A stretch of 23,143 nt of DNA, from positions 1-23,143 of the forward strand of contig JAKLGS010000006.1 of the NCBI GenBank assembly GCA_022710505.1, in the 5' to 3' direction. The stretch comes from Patescibacteria group bacterium. Its GTDB lineage: Bacteria; Patescibacteriota; WWE3; UBA101185; UBA10185. Shown piece after piece: positions 15,032 through 22,409 of this stretch. The notes under the pieces are model-generated. The model did not search any database. It was given only the letters and a program-made list of their open reading frames with translations, and was not told the origin of the DNA. Every line of letters starts with the position of its first letter. The stretch's first letter is position 1. A program made the position numbers and the translations under genes.

Positions 15032-16504
15032 ATGAAAGATCTTGGAAAATGGCAACTAATTAGCATGTTATCTCAAGGTTTAGCCATGCTTTTAGGTATG
15101 GTAGAGACCTTTTTAGTCATAAGAATATTAAATGTCGGTGAGTGGGGTTTAGTGCAACTTGCAGTTTCAATAGGCGGGGCCCTGGGAATATACCAGCATT
15201 TAGGTTTGGTTTCAGCAAGTACCCGTGAGATTTCGTCAGCCAAAAAAGACGAGGATATATTTAAGATTTTTATAACCTCTTCTGTTGTTAGATATTTTGT
15301 TACACTTCCTATAGCTGTAGGACTCTTTTTTGGCGCGGGAAAGATTTCCCAAAATCTGTATCATACTTTGGATTTAATTTTGCCCTTAAAGATTTATGCT
15401 GTAGCCTTGGTTTTTCAAGGTGTTCAGGGAATATTAAATTCTGTAATTTCAGGGACAAAAAGATTTAAACACCTTTTCATTTATCAGGTAGTAATAGCTT
15501 TTGTAAACATTTTAATTTTCATTCCTTTTGTTTACTTTTTTAAGGTACCGGGTTATTTTTACGCGTTTCTAACATTTAATATTATTTCTTCAATCTCCTT
15601 AGCTGTAATAGCTTTTAAACCTTTAAAAGGCAAGATAGTTATGCCTACAAAAAAAGAATTCAAAAATCTTTTTAAGGAAATATTTTCAATTAGTATTGCA
15701 ATATATGTTGTGAAAATTTTGTACACAAACTGGGAAAAGCTGGGAAACAATCTTTTGGGTCTTTCAAACGCTCCGGAAGTTGTGGCAATGTATGCTTTTG
15801 CACTCCTTTATGCTAAAAAATTAATGACAATTTCGGATTCAATCACTACAGTAAATATTCCGGTATTCTCCGAAAGATTTGTAAATGATTTTAAAGAGTT
15901 TAAAAATTCTTTTTCCAAAAATTTCAACAAAATATTTTCTGCCATAATTTTGGTTGGAACTTCCGTCTCTTACTTTGCACCAACGCTAATTAGAATATTA
16001 GTAGGAGGAAATAAATATGATCAGGCAATACCTCTTATCGCGCCGATGGTTTTTGCAATTGTACTTTATTCATTTGTAAACATTATAAATTCAAGCGTTT
16101 TAATACCGGCGAAAATGGCAAAAAGTATGATAGGTAGTTATATATTTTTAATTATCGGGACAGGTCTCTCTTATTTAGTTCTTAAAAATATGATGGATGT
16201 TTCTTTGGCGTTTTCGTGGTCAATGGTTGCAGGTAGCGGTTTGTGTTTGTTTTTTATGATTTTTTGGATAAAAAAGAGAATGAAATTTTTGTTTTTTAAT
16301 ATTGATCATTGGGTAATATTAGTTCAATCATTAGCAATCTCGCTTTTGTGCAATGTAGACGATTTTTGGGTTAAAATGGTGGTCCTATTCCCACTTTTTG
16401 GATTATTAATCTGGGGTTTATTTGAAGCCGGTTTTGTTAAGAAAAGTGATCTTAAATCGTTGTTCGGAAAACTATCTCTTTTAACAGGTAAAAATAAAAA
16501 ATGA
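15032..16504 (+). CDS. Wzx-like oligosaccharide flippase (MOP superfamily)
   Basis: A 490-residue membrane protein with 12 to 14 hydrophobic helices. The N-terminal helix pair with MLSQGLAMLLGMVETFLVIRILNVGEWGLVQL is typical of Wzx/RfbX polysaccharide exporters (usual form 'l...l..il.ArlLg..efGly.la'). The second half repeats the layout: helices, then SISIAIYVVKILYTNWEKLGNNLLG, where a first bundle ends and a second begins. Such proteins move undecaprenyl-pyrophosphate-linked oligosaccharides from the inner to the outer membrane leaflet. It starts 9 bases after the DUF2079 gene and overlaps the next gene by four bases (ATGA). A second flippase of the same general type begins at 22402, so the cluster may export two different glycans. 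Confidence 0.87.
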   Translation: MKDLGKWQLISMLSQGLAMLLGMVETFLVIRILNVGEWGLVQLAVSIGGALGIYQHLGLVSASTREISSAKKDEDIFKIFITSSVVRYFVTLPIAVGLFFGAGKISQNLYHTLDLILPLKIYAVALVFQGVQGILNSVISGTKRFKHLFIYQVVIAFVNILIFIPFVYFFKVPGYFYAFLTFNIISSISLAVIAFKPLKGKIVMPTKKEFKNLFKEIFSISIAIYVVKILYTNWEKLGNNLLGLSNAPEVVAMYAFALLYAKKLMTISDSITTVNIPVFSERFVNDFKEFKNSFSKNFNKIFSAIILVGTSVSYFAPTLIRILVGGNKYDQAIPLIAPMVFAIVLYSFVNIINSSVLIPAKMAKSMIGSYIFLIIGTGLSYLVLKNMMDVSLAFSWSMVAGSGLCLFFMIFWIKKRMKFLFFNIDHWVILVQSLAISLLCNVDDFWVKMVVLFPLFGLLIWGLFEAGFVKKSDLKSLFGKLSLLTGKNKK

Positions 16505-17379
16505 AAAAACATCTTAAGACTGTAATAAAAATAATTGTCAGCGTAGGTTTGATTGTTTATCTTGTTACTAAAAAAATAGACAGAAATCAGCTGATATCCA
16601 ATTTTAAACTTTTAGATTGGAGATTTTTACCTTTAATGATTTTAACTATCATAATCCATTATGTTATTAGTTCGTTCAGGTGGAAGTCTCTTTTAATTCA
16701 TCAAAATTCGCACAAAATTTCAAGATGGTATCTTTTTAAACTTTATTTTGTAGGTGCTTTTTTTAATAATTTTATGCCTACAAGCATTGGGGGAGATGTT
16801 TACAAAGTTTACAGGCTTGGAAAAGATATAGACGATCCATTTATGGGATTTTCTTCGGTATTTACGGAAAGATTTACCGGTATTTTGATGCTGTTTCTTA
16901 TTGGTTTGTTGAGTTTAAGCAAGTATTTGGGTTGGGGGGTGTTGGTTTTATTAATTTGGGTGATTTGCGGTTTTATTATTGGGTTTAATGTTTTAAGAAT
17001 ATTGAGCGGTAAATTTAAGCCTTTAAAAAAGCTTTACGATGCCCTATCCGTTTATAAAGATCACCCCAAAGTTTTATTATTTGCGATGATCACTTCTTTG
17101 CTGATTCAATTTTTATCAATTTCCACCCAATATCTGACTTTTATGGCTCTTGGGGTAAAGCTAAATATATTTGATGCTTTAATGTTCTTCCCGTTAATTA
17201 CTTTGACGGGATTTTTTGTGCCATCAATTAATAGCTACGGTGTTCAGGATTATTTGTATGATTTATTTTTCCCTGTTGGTGGTGGTATAGCAATTGCAGC
17301 CTCAATTATTTATCATATGGTAAGAATGTTGGTAAGTCTGCTCGGAGGAGTTTTTTATGCTCTCAGCAAAAATTCATAG
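16501..17379 (+). CDS. YbhN/UPF0104-family (LPG synthase TM-like) membrane protein
   Basis: A 292-residue protein with about seven or eight membrane helices, matching the membrane domain of lysylphosphatidylglycerol synthase (MprF) without its catalytic domain. Family marks: SSFRWKSLL (57-65), the diagnostic VGAFFNNFMPTSIGGDVYKVYRL (84-106; usual form 'G.f.n.flPg..GGD..R...L'), and FTERFTGILM (121-130). Near the end, PSINSYGVQDYLYDLFF takes the place of the usual 'P.s.GGlGvrE'. MprF's membrane domain flips lipids, and stand-alone homologues are suspected lipid or lipid-carrier transporters, so a role in carrying or recycling polyprenyl-phosphate carriers for the surrounding GT-C genes is reasonable but not shown. 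It overlaps the flippase by 4 bases and the next GT-C gene by 23. Confidence 0.85.
   Translation: MKKHLKTVIKIIVSVGLIVYLVTKKIDRNQLISNFKLLDWRFLPLMILTIIIHYVISSFRWKSLLIHQNSHKISRWYLFKLYFVGAFFNNFMPTSIGGDVYKVYRLGKDIDDPFMGFSSVFTERFTGILMLFLIGLLSLSKYLGWGVLVLLIWVICGFIIGFNVLRILSGKFKPLKKLYDALSVYKDHPKVLLFAMITSLLIQFLSISTQYLTFMALGVKLNIFDALMFFPLITLTGFFVPSINSYGVQDYLYDLFFPVGGGIAIAASIIYHMVRMLVSLLGGVFYALSKNS
17344..17350 (+). promoter_or_regulatory. Strong Shine-Dalgarno inside the upstream gene
   Basis: GGAGGAG lies 6 bases before the ATG at 17357, within the last codons of the YbhN-type gene. It fixes the start of the GT-C gene and shows that translation begins before the upstream stop codon, a 23-base overlap. 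Confidence 0.75.
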
Positions 17380-18991
17380 CATCCTTTTTAAAAATAAAAA
17401 AACGCTTCCGATACTGCTGATGTTTTTATTTCCTGTCTTATTTTTTTCAACCAGAATACCTGGAATAAAAAACGATATTATCAATCCCGATAGTTCTCTG
17501 TGGCACTATAGATCAGAGCAATTTATTGTCGGGATAAAAAACAAGCAATTCGAAAAAACATATCAACACTATCAACCGGGTACCACTTTGATGTGGATCA
17601 CAGGTTCTGCTGTTGAAATATTTAAAAAAATTACCGGAATTAATTCTTACGATATAGAAAATTTCCAGAATTTTGATTTGGTTTCAAAAATTTCCGTTAT
17701 ATCAGTACAGTTTGTTTTATCTACTATTATTATTTTGGTTTTAGCGAAAATTATAGGGTTTTATCAAAGTTTTTTTACTGTTTCATTGTTTACATTCGAA
17801 CCTTTTTTCCTTGCCAACTCTCGTTTGTATCATATGGATGTTTTGTTAACGCTATTACTCACATTATCTATCATTTTGGGATTTTTGAATATGAAAGAGC
17901 CCAAAATATGGAAATCTATCATTATCGGCTTACTCCTTGGATTTTCTTTTTTAACTAAAAGCATATCAATTGGGGCATTACTTTTTGTACTTTTCTATAC
18001 ACTGATATTTTTTATACACAATGAACAAAAAGGGAAAATAATTCCCATTTTGGGATTAATGCTGATTTCTTTTATCCTGACTGTCTTTATATTCTTACCC
18101 GCTCTTTGGGTGAAACCCCTATTCTATCTATCTGACATATTCAGTGAGGTAGTAAGAGTGGGTATAAAAAAAGGCCATGATCAAATTTTATTCGGAGAAC
18201 CAACTTCCCGAGCAGGTTTGATATTTTATCCTCTGGTTACCTTGTTAAAAGTTAGTCCGTTTATTTTAGTTGGACTCCTGTTTTGTTTTTATTATTCATT
18301 TAATTTTATTAAAAATATTTTTAAGACTTTTAAAAAAGTAAACTTAGCCTTTTTTACTTTCTCAATTTATTTTGCAATTTTTTCTTTTGGTTATATTTTT
18401 GCAATGTCTTTGCCTGCAAAAAAAGTAGATAGATATATTTTGGTTATATATCCTTTTTTAGCTTATCTTGCTTATATTGGTTTTCAAAGAGTTTATCAGA
18501 ATATTAAGGTTGGTTTTAAAAAGAAAATATTCATAGTATTTTTAGTTATCATGTCGATCTTCTTTTGGATTTTTCCTATTTTTAAGTTATATCCATGGTA
18601 CTTTACATATACCAGCCCTTTATTTGGCAGTCCTCAAAAAGCAAATATAATTTTGGCTCAAAAACCCTTCGGAGTTGCAATACCTTTATTAAAAGATACT
18701 GTTGTGGAGAAATATTATGAAGGTAACAAAGAAGATTTACCTAAATTGGGTTTTTACGACACCCAGCCTATGAGAGCCGTCTACCCTAATTCAAAAATTT
18801 TTGATGTTCGGGTTTACGGTCCCAGTACTTACGATATTTTAATTTTAGGAATTAACGAGGAGATGCCCGAAAAAATATTGAGTAACGGGGAGTATAGTTT
18901 TGAAAAAATCCATTCAATTTGGATTAATGGTTTAGAGTATTGGAGGATATATAATAAAATTACTTTAAGTGAGAATAATAATGGAAAATAG
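17357..18991 (+). CDS. GT-C membrane glycosyltransferase (GT39-like), paralogue A
   Basis: A 544-residue polytopic protein with an N-terminal helix (about 17-32), a first outer loop carrying INPDSSLWHYRSEQF (42-56, Asp45) and TYQHYQPGTTLMW (68-80), and a second acidic site in NSRLYHMDVLL (154-164, Asp161). A long inner helical core follows, then LPAKKVDRYIL near residues 350-360 and a C-terminal outer tail (about 420-544). The layout is that of GT-C protein mannosyltransferase-like enzymes that use lipid-phosphate sugars. It is clearly homologous along its whole length to the gene at 20685 (shared HYQPG/YHPG, FEPFFL/LEPFYL, LTK, ALW, KKxDRYIL and NP/SP-xFG blocks). The start is fixed by a strong Shine-Dalgarno. 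Substrate unknown. Confidence 0.83.
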   Translation: MLSAKIHSILFKNKKTLPILLMFLFPVLFFSTRIPGIKNDIINPDSSLWHYRSEQFIVGIKNKQFEKTYQHYQPGTTLMWITGSAVEIFKKITGINSYDIENFQNFDLVSKISVISVQFVLSTIIILVLAKIIGFYQSFFTVSLFTFEPFFLANSRLYHMDVLLTLLLTLSIILGFLNMKEPKIWKSIIIGLLLGFSFLTKSISIGALLFVLFYTLIFFIHNEQKGKIIPILGLMLISFILTVFIFLPALWVKPLFYLSDIFSEVVRVGIKKGHDQILFGEPTSRAGLIFYPLVTLLKVSPFILVGLLFCFYYSFNFIKNIFKTFKKVNLAFFTFSIYFAIFSFGYIFAMSLPAKKVDRYILVIYPFLAYLAYIGFQRVYQNIKVGFKKKIFIVFLVIMSIFFWIFPIFKLYPWYFTYTSPLFGSPQKANIILAQKPFGVAIPLLKDTVVEKYYEGNKEDLPKLGFYDTQPMRAVYPNSKIFDVRVYGPSTYDILILGINEEMPEKILSNGEYSFEKIHSIWINGLEYWRIYNKITLSENNNGK

Positions 18992-20636
18992 CGAAGATCT
19001 TATGATTGATAAAAAAGTAAATAAAAAAATATTTAATTTTGATCTTGTTTTGGTTTTGATAATACTTGCAGGTTTAATTCTTAGATTAACAGGAATTCAA
19101 CATGGATTTCCTTTTATCTTTCACCCGGATGAGCCGACAATTATAAGGTCCGCTTTGGGTATAAGGTTTGAAGCTAATCCGAAGCATTTTGATTGGCCTC
19201 ATTTATACATCTATTTAAACTACTTTTTATACATGATTTTTGCAAAATTTCGTTCTTTGGTTGAAGTTGTTAACTTAAAGAACGCATTCGTAAGTGTTTT
19301 CCCCTTGATTTGGAATGACGACTTGATTTTTTACTACCTCACAAGATGCCTCTCTGCAATTTTAGGGGCTTTAACCGCGATTCCCGTGTATCGCGCTGGA
19401 AAAGAACTTTTTGGAAGAAAAGCGGGTATTTTTGGAGCTCTGGCGATTGTTTTAATGCCCTATCACGTTTGGCATTCCCATTATTCTTTAGGAGATATTC
19501 CTTCGGTTTTTTTGCTGTCTTGGGGTTTGTATTATTCAACCTTAATAATAAAAAGTTCCAATCGAAAAAACTATATTTTGGCCGGTTTGTTTGTAGGATT
19601 GTCAGCCTCAATGAAATATAACGGGGGCTTGTCTGCGATTATGGTTCCAATTGCTCATTTTTTAAGAATTTTTTGGATTAATAAAAATGAAGATAAGATT
19701 AAGAATTTTCAGCGTATTTTTTTGGAATCGCAGGATATTAAGAATCTAATATTCTCCGGGGTTTTCGCTTTTTTAGGATTTTTAATTGGGACCCCGTACG
19801 CTCTTTTTGATTTTAAAACTTTTTCCAGAACAGACGGTCCTCAGGGAGCTTTTTGGCAATTTACAAATGTAGGTTCTGTAAGTTCCTCACAACATTTTGA
19901 TAAATTTCTATCTGAAAGCTTTGGAAGACTTTTAGTTGATACAGGCTATGTTGTAATTCCTGTATTTTTTATCGGGTTACTTTATGTTTTATTTAAGATG
20001 ATTAAAAAAAAGACCGGGGAGAAAGATGTTTATCTTTCTTTTATTTATGTTATTTCAATATTTTTAATCTGGTATTTGGCGGGTTTTAAGAACAACAGAT
20101 CTCATTACTATTTTATAGTTTATCCGTTTTTGGCTGTGATATTTGGATATTTTACCTCTTGGATTCAGCAAAGTGGCTGGATGAAAGATTTTAATTTGGA
20201 TTTACATGGTTTGGCAAAGAAATTAGCGGGTTTTATTCCGATTTTGTTATTTTTAACTCTTTTTATATTGTCGGTAAATAATGCCAAAAGATATTTCATG
20301 AACGATACCAGAACATCGCTTTACAGCTGGATTTCTGAAAATAAAGAATCAGGCGAGTCTGTGGTTTTTAACGACAGTACGTTAAGACCTATTTTCAAAT
20401 ATCTTGGTATGAGTTCTACAAAATCTTTAGACAGTTTTAAAATGTATGAAAAAACGCTGGTTGTTATATATGAGCCCGGGGCTGAAGAGGAAGCTTTTTT
20501 GGAGAAAAATTATACTAATCTTGAGAAGGTAGTACGATTTGAAGGGAAAGGAAGACTCGGCTCGGATATCGAAGTATACAGGTACTCAAAACCAACACCA
20601 GTGCCTGCCGTTTCCGGCGGTTGTGGGTGTAATTAG
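18981..20636 (+). CDS. GT-C membrane glycosyltransferase (GT39/ArnT-like) with PDE motif
   Basis: A polytopic protein of 551 residues from the chosen start. The first helix (about 21-38) is followed by FIFHPDEPTIIRSAL (45-59); Asp50-Glu51 matches the catalytic acidic motif of ArnT/PMT-like enzymes. A second site, HYSLGDIPSVFLL (167-179, Asp172), is also conserved. About ten to twelve helices are expected, with a C-terminal outer domain from about 440. The protein ends in the odd tail SGGCGCN with two closely spaced cysteines. I chose the ATG at 18981 (11-base overlap with the previous gene); a GTG at 18969 would add four residues, and another ATG lies at 19002. It separates two homologous GT-C genes but is more distant from either. 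A GC-rich repeat follows its stop. Confidence 0.85.
   Translation: MENSEDLMIDKKVNKKIFNFDLVLVLIILAGLILRLTGIQHGFPFIFHPDEPTIIRSALGIRFEANPKHFDWPHLYIYLNYFLYMIFAKFRSLVEVVNLKNAFVSVFPLIWNDDLIFYYLTRCLSAILGALTAIPVYRAGKELFGRKAGIFGALAIVLMPYHVWHSHYSLGDIPSVFLLSWGLYYSTLIIKSSNRKNYILAGLFVGLSASMKYNGGLSAIMVPIAHFLRIFWINKNEDKIKNFQRIFLESQDIKNLIFSGVFAFLGFLIGTPYALFDFKTFSRTDGPQGAFWQFTNVGSVSSSQHFDKFLSESFGRLLVDTGYVVIPVFFIGLLYVLFKMIKKKTGEKDVYLSFIYVISIFLIWYLAGFKNNRSHYYFIVYPFLAVIFGYFTSWIQQSGWMKDFNLDLHGLAKKLAGFIPILLFLTLFILSVNNAKRYFMNDTRTSLYSWISENKESGESVVFNDSTLRPIFKYLGMSSTKSLDSFKMYEKTLVVIYEPGAEEEAFLEKNYTNLEKVVRFEGKGRLGSDIEVYRYSKPTPVPAVSGGCGCN
20605..20620 (+). other. Short GC-rich hairpin at the 3' end of the GT-C gene
   Basis: CTGCCG TTTC CGGCGG can form a six-pair stem (one T-G pair) with a four-base loop, ending 14 bases before the TAG stop at 20634-20636. 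It lies in coding sequence, so codon choice alone could explain it, but it is followed at once by the larger repeat at 20639-20676. Two stacked GC-rich hairpins in a strongly AT-rich region are notable. No T-run follows, so it is not an intrinsic terminator. Confidence 0.35.
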
Positions 20637-20640
20637 GAGG
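20635..20640 (+). promoter_or_regulatory. Perfect Shine-Dalgarno AGGAGG, 44 bases before its start codon
   Basis: AGGAGG overlaps the TAG stop of the preceding gene. The next start codon is the ATG at 20685, normally too far for use. The 35 bases between 20639 and 20673 can fold on themselves, which would leave only 11 unpaired bases (20674-20684) between the structure and the ATG. A weaker GGGA just before the ATG (20674-20677) is the alternative. Confidence 0.45.
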
Positions 20641-20676
20641 GCTGAGCCCAGGGCTCAGCCCAGGGCTCAGCCCGGG
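20639..20676 (+). repeat. GC-rich 12-base tandem/inverted repeat (three copies)
   Basis: Three units of 12 bases follow one another: GGGCTGAGCCC-A (20639-20650), GGGCTCAGCCC-A (20651-20662) and GGGCTCAGCCC-G (20663-20674). Each unit is a near-palindrome with one central base. The first unit differs from the other two only at that base (G instead of C), and so is the exact reverse complement of each of them. The run can fold as an 11-pair stem (unit 1 with unit 3) capped by unit 2, or as smaller hairpins. About 80% G+C contrasts with roughly one third in the surroundings. It fills the longest intergenic gap in the window (48 bases) and has no T-run on either strand. Confidence 0.9.
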
Positions 20677-20684
20677 AAATAAAT

Positions 20685-22409
20685 ATGAAAAAGAACCGAG
20701 GTATAAAAAATAATTTAATATCAAAAATAATCCCCGGACTGCTTCCAGTATTAGTTTTCTTGTTTTTTGTATTGGTTCATTTGCCTGATTTAGGCCATGA
20801 TAACTTTAACACCGATGTTTGGAAGTGGAAATCAAGGTCATACAATTTTGGAAGTGCGATATTGGGAAATAATCTTGAACAATCTCTGCAGACGTATCAT
20901 CCTGGAGTTGTTTTGATGTGGCTGGGCGGTGCCGGTGCAAAAATTACTAATTACTTGGCTGAATCTCAGGGAAGATCTGTAATTGCCGATGACAGTGTTG
21001 ATATTATTTTCCAAATCGATTTTGCACAAAAAATTCTTGTTGTTTTAGTTACGGCTTTAACTATATCTTCTGTTTTTCACATTTTCAAAAAAATATTTGG
21101 TTTAAAATATGCCGTTATTTCAATATTTTTATTAACTCTGGAGCCTTTTTATTTAGGTTTAACAAGAGTTTTTCATCTTGAGGGTTTGGTTTCAACATTT
21201 ATGTTGGCAAGTATAGTTTGGCTTTATTACTTCTTTCTTGACTCTAAAAAAATAAAGAGACTTATTGTTTCAGCTCTTTTTGCAAGTTTATCAATACTCA
21301 CGAAAACCTCAGCACTTTTTTTAGTTTTATATTTTGGTTTAGTAACTTTAATATTTGTTTACCGTGACGGTAAATATAATTTTAAAAAGACAGAGATTGG
21401 TAAATTTTTAAAAGAAAACATTGGAAATTTTTTGGCGAAATTTGGTAAAGTGTTTTTTATTTGGATAGGGGTTTTAATCTTTGTATTTTTTGCCCTTTGG
21501 CCTGCGATGTGGGTGGCACCCGGAAAAGTTATTCAATCGTTGTACGCAGGTATAAATGATATCGGTGTTGAAGGAGATCATTTCCAATTTTATTTTGGAA
21601 AACTTGTTGAAAACCCCGGCCCCAGCTTCTATTTTGTCGTATTAGCTTTAAAATCATCAATTTACTTACTGGTGGGTTTTATTGGCGCTTTAATAATCAG
21701 AAAAAAACTACCCGAAAATTTGGGAAAATTTATGGATTACCTTTTGATTTTTACCTTTTTCTATTTTATTCAGCTCACTATTCCGACAAAAAAACTTGAT
21801 AGGTATATCCTCCCGGCTTTAGTGGTGATTTCTCTAATTTCATCTATGTTTTATGTTTGGGTTTTTGAAAAAATTAGCATTAAAAAAGTTTGGCAAAAAG
21901 CTGTATGTGTAATTTTATTTTTTATTCCGGCAATTTACACAAATATGTATGTCCATCCCGATTATTTTTCATATTTTAATCCTATGTTCGGGGGTTTAAA
22001 GACAGGTGTAAAAGTAATAGAGCCCAAATGGCTAATTGGAAGTAGAGAAGTTGTTGATTATTTTACTGATTTATCTGAAAAGACCGGAATGGAGGCTTCT
22101 TGGAGTGCCTCTTTTGAGGAATTGGTTTACAAAGCACACGGTAAGAATCTTGAAAAAGCTATGACCGTTGGTTTTAAAGAGAAATATTATAGCCAGATTT
22201 GGCCGTTTTTTAGAGAAAAAGGTACTTGGGCTGTTATAGAAAGTTTGACCCCTTTTGCTACCAAAACTAAATATTTTGTTTACCCTGTTTGGGATGATAC
22301 TTCTTCTCAGGAGAAAAGATTTGGTTTAACCTATTTTGACAATATTAAACTTCGAGGAGTGCCTCTTTACAATGTTTATAAAAGTCAGGCGGAGGGAGTG
22401 AATGATTGA
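20685..22409 (+). CDS. GT-C membrane glycosyltransferase (GT39-like), paralogue B
   Basis: A 574-residue polytopic protein homologous to the gene at 17357. Shared blocks: first outer loop NFNTDVWKWKSRSY (40-53, Asp44), LQTYHPGVVLMWLGG (68-82), TLEPFYLGLTRVFHLEGL (151-168), SILTKTSALF, ALWPAMWVAP, TKKLDRYILPA and YFNPMFGG. The second acidic site reads HLEG, so Glu166 stands where the paralogue has Asp161. The C-terminal outer tail (from about 430) is longer and Trp/Phe-rich. Its translation start is isolated from upstream sequence by the GC-rich repeat, unlike the tight overlaps elsewhere in the cluster. It overlaps the next gene by 8 bases. The protein most likely transfers sugar from a lipid-phosphate donor outside the cell; acceptor unknown. 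Confidence 0.83.
   Translation: MKKNRGIKNNLISKIIPGLLPVLVFLFFVLVHLPDLGHDNFNTDVWKWKSRSYNFGSAILGNNLEQSLQTYHPGVVLMWLGGAGAKITNYLAESQGRSVIADDSVDIIFQIDFAQKILVVLVTALTISSVFHIFKKIFGLKYAVISIFLLTLEPFYLGLTRVFHLEGLVSTFMLASIVWLYYFFLDSKKIKRLIVSALFASLSILTKTSALFLVLYFGLVTLIFVYRDGKYNFKKTEIGKFLKENIGNFLAKFGKVFFIWIGVLIFVFFALWPAMWVAPGKVIQSLYAGINDIGVEGDHFQFYFGKLVENPGPSFYFVVLALKSSIYLLVGFIGALIIRKKLPENLGKFMDYLLIFTFFYFIQLTIPTKKLDRYILPALVVISLISSMFYVWVFEKISIKKVWQKAVCVILFFIPAIYTNMYVHPDYFSYFNPMFGGLKTGVKVIEPKWLIGSREVVDYFTDLSEKTGMEASWSASFEELVYKAHGKNLEKAMTVGFKEKYYSQIWPFFREKGTWAVIESLTPFATKTKYFVYPVWDDTSSQEKRFGLTYFDNIKLRGVPLYNVYKSQAEGVND

Noticed and set aside
18969..18980. GTG start for the PDE-type GT-C gene
   Set aside because: It adds only four residues and has no better ribosome-binding site than the ATG at 18981; kept only as an alternative.
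19346..19621. Alternate + frame of 91 codons and a matching minus-strand frame (19339-19611)
   Set aside because: Both lie within the GT-C gene whose PDE and LGDIP motifs are in the other frame; they are chance open frames.
20639..20676. Intrinsic terminator at the GC-rich repeat
   Set aside because: The stem is strong, but no T-run follows on either strand and the next gene starts at once.
20639..20676. CRISPR array
   Set aside because: Units are 12 bases with no spacers, and no cas gene is near.
20515..20724. Minus-strand frame encoding a PGLS repeat
   Set aside because: The repeat protein is just the back-translation of the 12-base GC-rich array; no start signal or family supports it.
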